64,000 nucleotides of DNA, taken from assembly GCF_035582795.1 (NCBI RefSeq), contig NC_134367.1, positions 111,214,062 to 111,278,061 on the forward strand. Reading direction: 5' to 3'. The stretch is from Mycteria americana. Its lineage: Eukaryota; Chordata; Aves; Ciconiiformes; Ciconiidae. Position numbers and translations under genes: made by a program. Below the pieces are notes generated by a model, which did not search any database, was not told the DNA's origin, and was given only the letters and a program-made list of their open reading frames with translations. Positions 24,901-33,000 of this stretch are shown one piece after another (positions within the stretch are counted from its first letter, which is position 1; every line of letters starts with the position of its first letter).

Positions 24901-25713
24901 CAGTAATTTTTAAGGTATATAGATGCTATTAACATCTTCTGCAATATTCAAAGGCATTATAATTGTAGCTATCTATGAAGGTCCTTACCTACAGTGACAT
25001 TTTAATATATTATATATCCTGTTTAAAATACTATTATAATTTATACATGTGAAGACAATTCAACTTTATTTCAAAAGCTGATCACCGATACTTGCTATAA
25101 TTTTCTAACACTCGTTTCACAGTCCTTACCACCACAAACATCTACACTTCCAACAGAAATATCCCCCTACAGTCTATTGTTTACATACTGAAAGCATGAG
25201 AAAAAGTGTAACCCTAGAGGTTTTAAATGCTATGTAGATGCTTAACTATATTTAATTACTGCAATTTTACATCTTAACACAATATCCAGTTCTACACTAA
25301 GACGTAAAAAAAACCTACAAACATCTGACCACACACACACAGAAGAAACAGTAAGAAGGGACAGATATTATAATTTAAAATATATGCAATAAGAAAAATA
25401 GAAAAAGCATGGATCTTCATCTTTCATCTCCTTTAAAAAATAACAGAGAATTCATTTAACAAGCAGTACACTTTTTCCGAAAAGAAGGAATAAATTAAGA
25501 GTTGATAGCTTTTCTTAACATTTATTATTCAAATTTATTCTCTGTTGATCACAAATTCATTTTCTGTTAAAAGTACGTACCACAGTCCGAAGGCATTGGT
25601 GCTGCAGCAACAGAAAAAGTAACAGATGTTTCAGAGTTTGGGAATAAGAACCGTTCTCTTTCAATGAGGGAATCTCCTTCTAAGGAAGGTTCTGGGAGAT
25701 CCTCTATGGTCAT
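700..25713 (-). CDS. CLIP4: CLIP4, CAP-Gly domain-containing linker protein 4 (C-terminus outside window)
   Basis: Twelve coding exons join in a consistent frame. On the plus strand they are 25581-25713, 22492-22631, 21483-21576, 20392-20553, 16921-17039, 14239-14475, 10753-10888, 9852-9992, 7132-7215, 3576-3716, 3007-3141 and 700-823, all with GT-AG borders. They total 1646 nt, or 548 codons plus two bases; the human protein is about 705 residues, so the third CAP-Gly domain lies off the left edge. Seen: ankyrin-type repeats at about residues 92-216, CAP-Gly 1 at about 285-345 with GKNNGS at 322-327, a Ser/Lys-rich linker at 345-480, and CAP-Gly 2 at about 483-545 with GKNDGS at 520-525. CAP-Gly domains bind tubulin or EB-type C-terminal tails; the ankyrin repeats are probably a protein-binding platform. 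The ATG has an A at -3 and an in-frame TAG two codons upstream. Identification rests on near-continuous match to remembered human CLIP4. Confidence 0.95.
953..993. repeat. (TA)n microsatellite
   Basis: An almost uninterrupted TA dinucleotide run of about 40 bases in the CLIP4 intron, about 130 bases upstream (minus strand) of the acceptor of coding exon 12. Confidence 0.95.
3007..3141 (-). CDS. CLIP4: CLIP4 coding exon 11, start of CAP-Gly domain 2
   Basis: A 135-nt exon with acceptor TGAACAG|GGTTGT and donor CCAG|GTATTT. It covers residues 463-507 and encodes the first half of CAP-Gly 2, VGDRVLVVGQRTGTVRFCGT. Confidence 0.94.
3576..3716 (-). CDS. CLIP4: CLIP4 coding exon 10, Ser-rich linker
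   Basis: A 141-nt exon with acceptor TCTTTTAG|GTTTTC and donor GCTG|GTATGG. It covers residues 416-462 and is very Ser/Thr-rich, ending SPASSKISAG. The lengths of the flanking exons and the phase 1 borders agree with the neighbouring linker exons. Confidence 0.88.
3855..3970 (+). mobile_element. Old CR1-family 3'-end fragment
   Basis: The pattern AGGTTGTTAAGCAG, then ACACCTGTCAGGAATGG, then AAGGTCTCCAAAGCCCCTTC resembles the 3' untranslated tail of ancient sauropsid CR1 LINEs (…CACCTGTCAGGGATGG…GACCTCTCGAGGTCCCTTCC…). It is diverged. The call rests on remembered consensus only. Confidence 0.4.
4360..4470 (+). repeat. MIR-like SINE fragment
   Basis: TATGCCTCAGTTTCTCAATG, followed by AGATAATG, TTAATTCATTAG and GCAAAGCACCTCGAT, follows the 3' half of the MIR core-SINE order (TGCCTCAGTTTCC…GGATAAT…TTAATGAG…GTAAAGCGCTT). 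Diverged; assigned by eye. Confidence 0.4.
5270..5945 (-). mobile_element. CR1 LINE reverse-transcriptase remnant, interrupted
   Basis: Read on the minus strand, 5690-5760 translates to a degenerate RT motif (GIEGLFMKHADDAW, compare the CR1 pattern GIES..IKFADD). The flanks 5890-5945 and 5320-5560 match neighbouring parts of the ancient CR1 ORF2, such as AACTAGATGCAGTG and AGCTGAGGCCTTACC on the plus strand, by remembered consensus. An A/C-rich low-complexity tract (5757-5880) sits inside the element. It has many lesions and is inert. Confidence 0.5.
5757..5880. repeat. A/C-rich low-complexity tract with (CAAA)n
   Basis: It starts with about six CAAA units, then a run of about 17 A, then irregular ACCCC/CAAAA words. 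It interrupts the CR1 remnant. A G/T-rich tract (5648-5682) about 80 bases upstream is partly complementary. Confidence 0.85.
7132..7215 (-). CDS. CLIP4: CLIP4 coding exon 9, linker
   Basis: An 84-nt exon (2 + 27 codons + 1) with acceptor TTATAG|GCCTAA and donor GACG|GTAACT. It encodes a low-complexity linker starting GLNMAKKDSASE, which matches human GL..KKDSASES. Similarity is weaker than in the domains, as expected for this linker. Confidence 0.85.
9160..9290 (-). repeat. MIR-like SINE fragment
   Basis: AATTTGAATAAATTACTAAA, then GAGCCAGGGACTGAGCCTGT and CCAGTCAGTAGACC, read like the reverse complement of the MIR core (…AGCCAGGATTTGAACCCAGG…CAGTGC). Weakly conserved, low certainty. Confidence 0.3.
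9852..9992 (-). CDS. CLIP4: CLIP4 coding exon 8, Ser/Lys-rich linker
   Basis: A 141-nt exon (residues 341-387, then one base) with acceptor CTCCAG|GTATCT and donor TTCTG|GTGAGT. It starts GIFAPLSKISKA, the end of CAP-Gly 1, and continues into a basic Ser-rich linker with KSKKIDVTHITSKVNSG. Confidence 0.92.
10089..10118. repeat. Perfect 30-bp palindrome
   Basis: Arms TTTTTTCAGCCATGA (10089-10103) and TCATGGCTGAAAAAA (10104-10118) are exact reverse complements with no spacer. The site lies in the CLIP4 intron, 96 bases upstream (minus strand) of the acceptor of coding exon 8. Confidence 0.95.
10753..10888 (-). CDS. CLIP4: CLIP4 coding exon 7, CAP-Gly domain 1 core
   Basis: A 136-nt exon (residues 296-340, then one base) with acceptor GCTTTAG|GTTGGT and donor CGCG|GTATAA. 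It encodes GTLRFCGTTEFASGQWAGVE and the tail-binding GKNNGS motif of CAP-Gly domain 1. Residue 340 is Arg, where remembered human CLIP4 has Tyr, just before GIFAPLSKI. Confidence 0.95.
11330..11422. repeat. TA-rich low-complexity tract
   Basis: Irregular TATATA/AAATAT words over about 90 bases in the intron between CLIP4 coding exons 6 and 7. No other feature is visible. Confidence 0.8.
14239..14475 (-). CDS. CLIP4: CLIP4 coding exon 6, ankyrin-to-CAP-Gly linker
   Basis: A 237-nt exon of exactly 79 codons (residues 217-295), with acceptor TTCTACAG|AATGAC and donor CAGAAG|GTATGA. It runs from NDKGQIPADVVPDP, the end of the ankyrin region, to LGLKLGDRVVIAGQK, the first beta strands of CAP-Gly domain 1. 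Confidence 0.95.
16150..16250. repeat. A/C-rich low-complexity tract
   Basis: A run of AAACA, AACCC and CCCAAA words without T for long stretches, like the tract at 5757-5880. It lies about 350 bases upstream of a CR1 3' end. Confidence 0.8.
16595..16771 (+). mobile_element. CR1 LINE 3' end, avian type
   Basis: It contains GGAACAGGCTGCCCAGAGAG, GGTGGTGGAGTCACCATC, GGTTGGACTAGATGATCC and TTTTCCAACCTTAATGATTC, and ends in the ATTCTATG tail repeat typical of chicken-type CR1. It is 5'-truncated to about 180 bases, as most CR1 copies are. It sits in the intron between CLIP4 coding exons 5 and 6. Confidence 0.9.
16921..17039 (-). CDS. CLIP4: CLIP4 coding exon 5, ankyrin repeat
   Basis: A 119-nt exon with acceptor AATTGCAG|ATGTGG and donor TTTAGG|GTAAGG. 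It covers residues 177-216 and shows the ankyrin signature GTALHIAAFN and VKCLLEHGANPAFR. It ends in frame 0 and joins directly to the next exon's NDKGQ. Confidence 0.93.
20392..20553 (-). CDS. CLIP4: CLIP4 coding exon 4, ankyrin repeats
   Basis: A 162-nt exon with acceptor CTTGCAG|GTGATG and donor AAAAG|GTAGGC. It covers residues 123-176 and contains LIELGADSSLRSRWTNMNAL followed by HYAAYFDVPELI, an ankyrin-repeat pattern (LGAD, NALHYAA). Confidence 0.93.
21355..21389. repeat. (AAAT)n microsatellite
   Basis: A tract of TAAA/AAAT units, with about six regular units, in a CLIP4 intron. It may be the tail of a degraded element but no body was recognised. Confidence 0.85.
21483..21576 (-). CDS. 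CLIP4: CLIP4 coding exon 3, first ankyrin repeat
   Basis: A 94-nt exon with acceptor CTCTCAG|ATC and donor TATTG|GTGAGT. It encodes the residue 92-122 stretch with CNVNDRDGLTDMTLLHYTCK, which has the ankyrin TLLHY-like signature. It starts in frame 0 and ends one base into the next codon. Confidence 0.93.
22492..22631 (-). CDS. CLIP4: CLIP4 coding exon 2 (residues 45-91)
   Basis: The acceptor TTAACAG|AG and donor AATGAG|GTGAGG bound a 140-nt exon (2 + 46 codons). It encodes the FSFFDPNDVACQEILF segment and the VPQVQQNIDIIGNE helix before the ankyrin repeats. The residues match the CLIP4 family almost one for one. Confidence 0.93.
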
Positions 25714-25727
25714 CTTCTAGAAAGCCA
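25581..25727 (-). CDS. CLIP4: CLIP4 first coding exon
   Basis: The ATG reads from 25713 down, and the coding part (25581-25713) gives 44 codons plus one base, beginning MTIEDLP and ending MPSDC. The exon probably begins at 25727 after a pyrimidine-rich acceptor ending CTAAAG, leaving 14 bases of 5' UTR. The donor is TGTG|GTACGT. An in-frame TAG lies two codons before the ATG, so no longer N-terminus is possible in this exon. Confidence 0.9.
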
Positions 25728-26319
25728 CTTTAGGAGGAAAAAAAAATAATAAATAACCTCATTAGAAATACTCTGGATTAGTTCTATCATAGTAAGATAT
25801 AATGTGTAATGAGACCAAAATCCTTCCTTTTTGCAAACGTGAACTATTACTACCATTACATTCTTAGAAACTAATAAAGTTGATTAGTAAAAGCTAGTAG
25901 AGTATGGTGTCAAGGATAGCCAACTTCTTGTTTTGACTTCATCACTAAACTTCCATGTTATTAATGGAAAACATGACATTTCTCCCCAGTTTTCCACTTC
26001 AGCAGTAATGGAAATAATAATGCAATAATTAGCAACCATACGGTGCTGATGAATGGAGTAGTGTGTTTCACAGCTTTATGAAAATGTGAAGCATCAAGTA
26101 CCTGTCCTCATAGTCTGCATGCATATTCCTTTCCTTTACTGTGAGCAAGAACGTGCTACCAGCCACCACTTTCTCCTCTTTTAAAATTCTCAGCACTTTA
26201 ATCTTCCCACACAAAGCTGCAGACAATTCATCACCGAGTGATTCACTCCTGGAACTCATGATTCCGTATCAGCTCCTTTCCCAGCTTCTCCCCTCTATGT
26301 TTTAAAATAGCATACTTAC

Positions 26320-26381
26320 CACAGTGTTGTAACCTCCACCCTGGTGTTGTTTCCAGTCAACTTTTCAGGCCTTAGAGCAAC
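26320..26381 (-). other. CLIP4: CLIP4 5' UTR exon
   Basis: A 62-nt segment bounded by a strong acceptor (CTCTCTCCTAG|GTTGC) and donor (CTGTG|GTAAGTATG). It contains no ATG. Its place just upstream of the first coding exon suggests an internal untranslated exon. It is inferred from splice signals only; transcript reads would settle it. Confidence 0.6.
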
Positions 26382-28622
26382 CTAGGAGAGAGAAGAAAGA
26401 AAATGTCACTATAACTCCATATGGTCATGTAATCTAACAACCAGGCCAAGTTACATTCTAGTTACAGTTCACATCCTAAGATCAGAGGAGAGCTAGCTAC
26501 CACCTGTAAGACATCTACTCGGGCAAATTCACTAACAAATAATGAAAAACATTCTTCTTAATAGAAACAGGTGTTATTGCACTATTGGAGACTACATCTC
26601 ACAGCTGAAAAACTGAAATTCTGCATCTTGAATTTTCATGGTTAAATGCTCAGGGTAAAAGCAGCGTTTCTGTTAAACAACCTAAAATTTTATTCTGGTG
26701 ATTGCTATACAGTGTTCTTTACTCAGGAACTTATGTAGTCAGTTTGCTTGACAGAAAGAATTCGTGGAGCTTCAAGGCATGTTTGTTTTTATTACATTTA
26801 ATATATACATGAGTAAACAAGAAAAATAAACAAGTAGTCCGGTTTTGAGACATATTTTGGTTTTGGTATCTTACACGCAACAAGCTATGTGAATAGATTT
26901 ATTCTAATATTTCCCCAAATAAATCTGTCACACTATCTGGGAACCTCACATAATCTACATTCCAATAGGCATTTTGGCAGTGGATTACAGATCTTGAAGT
27001 AAATAAATGAAAACCTCTTCTTGCACACCATGCACAGTTCACCCTGTCCTCAACTTGGAAAAGAGGTCCACATGAAAAATGCTCATTTTTCTCCAACTAG
27101 TTTATTTGCTCAGTCTTATGCAGCTATACAAATTCATGTGCTGGCACAAAGGGAAGATCAAAAAGGAGGCCACTGGGAAAGGCAGGACTATTTCTTCCCA
27201 CAGCATTATCAAATTGCATTGGCTTAAGCATTCGTAGATTCAACAAGGCCAAAAATATCACTAATTATTTCAATTATTATTTTCATCCAGTAAGGAAAAG
27301 TTAGAGTTTACATTTTGAATGGCTTTATAGTCATCATAAACATGACAGCAACGGCTTTCTTGTATGAGGGACTAGAAAGTCTCTTAAGCTGCAAGTCACT
27401 AATTAAATCTCTTTTGTAGGGCAACAGTGAAATAAATTTGCTACCATCTGATATTTGTTCAGAGGCTATGGCAAAACAAAACAAGGCTTTGTAAAACATA
27501 TGACTCCACAACAGTTTTTCACAGGTAGCACATCAGACACTCTCACCAAACGCACAAAGGAACAAGTAATGTGCATGAGTGTAGAAGAGACAATAGCTGA
27601 ACCTGTTAAGTCAGAAAAAGACAGGAAAGGAATTACAAGCTTTTTGCACAGCGCTACCAGTACAACACTGAGGAAATAAAAGAAGCACAATGAAAACTAG
27701 CCAGACCTGATTGAGCAGATGGTAACAGGAAGAGGTGAGATTTGTAAAGTACGATGACAAAAGTTGCTGGAACTAGAGATCAACAGAGACATTTGAAAAT
27801 TAGTACAAAAAAGACTGTTTATTGCACACAGAAAAGCAGACTGAACAGAACAGAGTCTGTGCATTTGCAAGTATCCAGGACATCTTTTACTCTGTGAGGC
27901 CAGAGGGGAGACTACAGTCTGTGACATGAGTGAAAAGAATTCAGCACATGAACTACCAAAGCAAAGCAGGCAGGGAAACAACCCGTGTTGTTGGGTGGGC
28001 GACATGAAGACCCAAGTGTTACAATGCATGCGCCGACCCAACTCTGTAAAGAATGGCTTCACATGTTTACACTAGTGCCAACACCCCCCTGACCTAAGCG
28101 TGCACATCCTTACACCGTGGGATTTTAATTTGGATCTAGAAATATATTACCATGTCATGACACAGTACTGAACCATGCAATGTCAAGGCAACAACATGTT
28201 CTGCACCCATGACTACCTCCAGAGACTGCTAGCTCAGGTATAAGAACATCACAACCAGTTAACGTCACACACGCATACCTGTAAAGGCAAAAGGAAAGCA
28301 AAAGGTTGAAAACTATTTCAAAGAAAGGGAAAAGACAAACGGACATTGTCCTCGTAACGACTTCTGTTCTGAGCAAAACCACAACTGCCTGAGGTATTAA
28401 TAATATCCAAGACATGCAGACTCAGGGGGGAAGTCCTGGTGAAATGGAATGGAAGGTCTTCCAGAAGAGCAATGGTTTCTCTACATTAGCAAGATGAGTT
28501 TAGACAGACAGAAAGAAACGGTTAGAGAAATTCAGTGAAAGAAAGGACAGAAACTTCCTCTTCACAGCATTGCCAAACTACCACTAAGCATAGCTTAGCA
28601 CAGCAGAGAGCATCATACTTAC

Positions 28623-28659
28623 TATTTGCCAGCCATACGTTCTTTTAACTCAATTAAAT
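28623..28659 (-). other. CLIP4: CLIP4 5' UTR micro-exon with short upstream ORF
   Basis: A 37-nt segment with acceptor TTTTCAG|ATTTAA and donor AAATA|GTAAGTATG. It contains one ATG. When joined to the exon at 26320-26381 the reading is ATG GCT GGC AAA TAG, with the stop codon split by the junction. It is inferred from splice signals; the exon may be optional. Confidence 0.5.
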
Positions 28660-29269
28660 CTGAAAATGAAAAATAGAAATATCATTGGAAAAAAAATAAG
28701 AAAACTTGAAGGCATCATCAGATACACACACACTTATGCTGACAAGACTGAAAAGCAACTACATGTTTCCTGATACCCACACGTTACAGAGAAGTGCATA
28801 GTACCTCTGCATATAAAAAAAGAAAAAAAGTTGTATAATACAGGATTCAACTTTCATGTACTCCAGATTTTGTAATTTGCAATTTGTGTTAAAGCACAAA
28901 TATAAAATTTTCCTGCAAGTGCTATAAAAAACTTGCAAATACTAAAGCACTTCAAGTGATGAAAGACAATTGTGCTAGGGCTTTGGTAGCAGAACTTGCC
29001 ATAGATGTGATGCTATTTTTGACAATAACCATGTATAACGGACCACTTATCATGCACTTATATGTGCTCAAGAAAAAAAAAATTAAGTTCAGAGAACAAG
29101 ACTCTTGCACATACGCTATCTGCTTGCTCCATAAAATTTACAGCACAAGTGGCGGACATGTTACGTGTATACAGGTACACTCAAGACTGGTTTTTCAACT
29201 GGTGTGCGGGGCCCTCTTGCAACACGGCACTTTGCTTTGAGAAGCTGCAAGTTTTAAGAGAGTTCAGGT

Positions 29270-30085
29270 TTCGGAGCCGTCCAAGTTGGTTCTGCCCGCG
29301 CAACCTCCCGCAGCAGAAAGCCGGGTACCACTCAGACGCGACCCCGCGGCGGTTATCAGAGTGAACCCCCGGGAGCCGGGGGGGGGGGCCCAGCCGCGGC
29401 AGCCGCCGCCTCAGCGAGGTGACACTCCCGCCAGGCCACCGCACCTCCCCGGCCCCCTGTTCCCACGCGGTGCTCCCGCCTTGCCGCCCTGCCCCACGCA
29501 ACCCCACGGCCCCATGAGGTGCGCGTTGTGCCCGCAGCTGCGGGGGGGGGGGGAATCCCCGCGCCGCGCGGCGGGGGCCAGGGCCGGCCGCGGCCCGCCC
29601 GCTGCGGCGGCCCCCGCGCCGCCACCCCGCCCCCACCCCGCGCGGAGGGAGGGAGGGCGGGCGGGAGCGCAGCGGGAGGCCACCGGTCCCCGTCCCCGTC
29701 CCGCTCCCCCGCCGGCGGTGCGGGGCCGCGGCTGCCCCCCAGCCCTACCTGCTCTCCGCCGGGAGGGGCGCGGCCCGGCGCTCCGGGGGCCTCCCGCGCC
29801 CGCCCGGAGCTGAGGGAGCCGAGCGAGGCCCCGGCCCCGAGCCCGCCCCGCCTCCGCGCGGCCACCGCCCCGCCCCTCCCCACCCACCGGCCTATCGGCG
29901 GCCAGCACCGCCCTCCTCGCCCCGCCCCACTCCCCGGCGGGCCCTGGCGGGCGGCGCCCCTCGCGCGGGCGGCTGGGGCCGGTGCCGTCCTGTCAGCGGG
30001 CAGCGCGGCTCGGCGGGGCAGAGCCCGGCCCTCCTCCGCCCGAAACCTGGGGCGGGATGGTGCAGGTAACTCCGGAGCAGTTACA
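29270..30085. promoter_or_regulatory. CpG island, probable CLIP4 promoter
   Basis: An abrupt change from AT-rich DNA to very GC- and CpG-rich DNA (many GCGC, CCGCCC and GGCGGG boxes) over about 800 bases. It includes two runs of nine or more G, at about 29382 and 29541. It covers the inferred first exon of CLIP4. The long ORFs here on both strands are Pro/Arg/Ala/Gly-rich products of base composition, not genes. Sp1-like GC boxes are abundant. Divergent transcription toward PCARE is possible but unsupported. Confidence 0.8.
29749..29850 (-). other. CLIP4: CLIP4 first exon (5' UTR), upper end uncertain
   Basis: A donor GAGAGCAG|GTAGGG lies at 29749 on the minus strand inside the CpG island. 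It is the natural end of a non-coding first exon. The transcription start cannot be seen; 29850 is only a guess, as CpG-island promoters usually lack a TATA box. Confidence 0.45.
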
Positions 30086-33000
30086 ACACAGGCAGCGCTG
30101 AGGTAAAAGAGGTGGGAAAGAAGCGCTACTGCTGGGGGCCCAGCCTGCGGGTGCTGCTGGTCGGACTGTGCGTTTCCTAAACGAAGAAGCAGAGGCAGCC
30201 CTGTGTGATCACAGGAGGATGATCACGTTTCTAAGCATCCCCCCCTTAAACACAGCCGGAGATGCTGTTTCGCCCAGGGTGAGGGCAAGCGGGGGCTGGA
30301 GCAGGGGTGGTTCGCCGGGCACGCAGGCAGGTTAGGGCCCCCACGCAGGTGGGGACGGGCCTGGAAGCCGGCCAGGGCTATGCCGAGGAGGCTTAACCCA
30401 CTGCACCTGCCCACGGTCACACAGCGCCGGTACCGCAGCAGTCACGGCCCTGACCAGCGCTCAAAAATAAAGCCAAGGGAAAATTAAAGGCTAGCGAACT
30501 GCAGATCGGGCACCTTTGGTCTGTGGGTGAGCAGGGAAATAATTCCGATGCTCCACACTGCTCACACCCCTGAAGAAAAATAGGGATAGGAGGTATGGCC
30601 GGGAGGGGAGCGGAGACGGCGGCACAGTGCTTCTTAACTGAGGATTTCAAGTGCCGAGTATTCATGAATGCTTAACGCCGTAAAATGTTTATGCACCAAC
30701 AGCTGCGTAAAGGGATATGCTTAAGGTCACACATAATCACTGGTAGATTTAAGCAGAGAACTCAGAAATCTGGACTTTCCAGTTATTTTAGTAACCAGCT
30801 GGAGGAACGAAAGTAGCAGCTTCCAAGAAGGCTTTTCAGGGGGTGCTTATCCAGTGCTGTAAACCTAATAAGGATCTAAACCCAAATATGGGTAATCTCT
30901 AAGAAACCCATGCAGTGGTAAACCCATTTTCATACAGTTTGAGTGCAGGCTACTTGAGGGGAATTTGACCTGGATAAAAAAATCAGACAAGTCCTGCTAT
31001 ATTTTTATGCTCAATGTGGGTCACTATTAAGTAAATATAACTGGTGTTTATAATCAGGTTTTTGTTGTTTTTCCAGTGATAATATTAACTGAGAGAGGGA
31101 GGCAGGACAAATAATGACAAGTGGAAATTGCCTCAAGTGAAATACTGGAACAGTCAAGAGCTGCAAGTGCTCTCAGATCCCAGAGACTTGAAAACCGAAA
31201 GAAGTGGAACATGGAGTTGCAGTTGTGATAGTAAACATGATACCAGATGGCTAGAGAAAAGCTAAGATAATTCTTCCATTTCTTAGAAATTTTCCATACT
31301 TCAGAAAAGGCAAAGAAAAATTGTAACCCAGGAAAACGCAGGCCTGCTATTATCACCTCAAGGGTACTTTAGAAAAAGACTTTGAAGTATAACCAAAGAC
31401 AAGGATGTAAGCGAGATCAAACGTGAGCTTAGTATTGGCAGTTGATGTCTGCCTTTGTTGAGATGCTTGGTGTTCCGGGCAAAGGAAATATTTTATGGCT
31501 GATAGTGAATAATGGACTTTAGCAAAGTGCCTGAAATTGAAATTATTAGCAATTCTGGAGAAGACTAGAATTTAGGAGAACTTCAATGGAGGTAAAGAGC
31601 AAGCACAGGGGGAAACAGTGTTGAATAGAGTCGAACGGAAAGTACTGGGCCGAGGGAGGTTACCGATGACATCCTGGGGTATTATTCTTGGAGCTAATCT
31701 TTGTTTCATATTTTCCTTTAATGATTTTGGCAGAAAAAACAGCAAACTGATGAGGTTTTAAAAAAATGAAAATAATTGCTGTTAAAAAGGAATGAACTAA
31801 TAAGATTAATCTAAGGGATCATCATATGGAAGTGACTGAGGAAGAGAAAGATGCGATTGTAGTCGACTGCTACACAATGAGCATCATTACCAATACAATG
31901 CAATGGCATAAAAAGCAAACACTTATCTTAGGATGCATAACTGGAGAGTTGTGGCAGGAAAGTGTTCATGCCAGCAGATTCTGCCATCTCCTTGGGAAAA
32001 TGAATGCAGTTCTGACCACCCTTCTTCTGTGAGAGACAGCTAATGTAGCGTGTCCAGAGATGATTTGCTAGCACAGTCAAGGGAAAGGACAGTCTATTTT
32101 AGGAGGTTACCAGAGCATGGCTTGTTTAATGCTGCAGCATGAAAGCTGAGACAGAGGGTATGGTTGCCATCTGCCATAAACCATGGAAAATCACATGTGA
32201 ATTCAAAGGTAATGTTGAATATGAGGATAAAACTGTGTGTGAATACTTTTATGCTAGAAAATGAAAGCAAGCACCTAACAAAGCATCTCGGGTTCTAGAA
32301 CCTCCTGCTGGTTGGAGCAATAAAGGCAAAAAACCAAATATTTTAGCTCAGAGTGAATCCTGTGACTTAGTGCAGCAAAGGAGACTGGTCACTATGGCCT
32401 GACAAAACCCCTGCCTGTCCTGACTTCCACCACTGGGCCCTGCAATGGAAATTTAAAAAAAAAATCTTTAATCCTCATTCTGTACCTTTTCACAATATCT
32501 TTTTCAGCCACTCCTACGTGCCAGGATATGAGTCTAAATAAAAGTCTGTTCAGCCTATCCTGTCTGACTCATTCGGTGCTGCCATGGGCAGCAAAGTTGC
32601 TGAGCACCTGGAGAACTCAAAACAATGAGCTGCAGCAGCTCTGACCACCTTGGGAGGAAGATGGGGAAACAATGCTTGTGAGCAACAAGCCTGTTTTAAC
32701 TAAAATATTATTTCACTTCTTGTTTCTCCTTTGGGCAGAAATAAGACATTACTAACCAGTTCCTTCATCTTCACAAACTTACGTGTCAGAGGAAAGGAAT
32801 CTTTAAATGGCTTTGGAAGACATTGCAGCTTCAAGTAGAGCCACTCCAGAGCGAGGATTAGAGCAGCAGAGAGGTTCTGAAAGTGAGCGTGCTTTCAGTG
32901 CATCTTCGGGACAGCAAGCATGTTCAAAAGACGATGGATGCTCTAAGAGCTACCCTCAGAGCTGGCTGTGAAACAAGGAAGCTGTGTATCCACCCACAGT

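Noticed and set aside
29181-30106. Five overlapping ORFs of 151-195 residues on both strands
   Set aside because: They lie in the CpG island, where stop codons are rare. All are Pro/Ala/Gly/Arg-rich with no motif, and occupy most frames at once.
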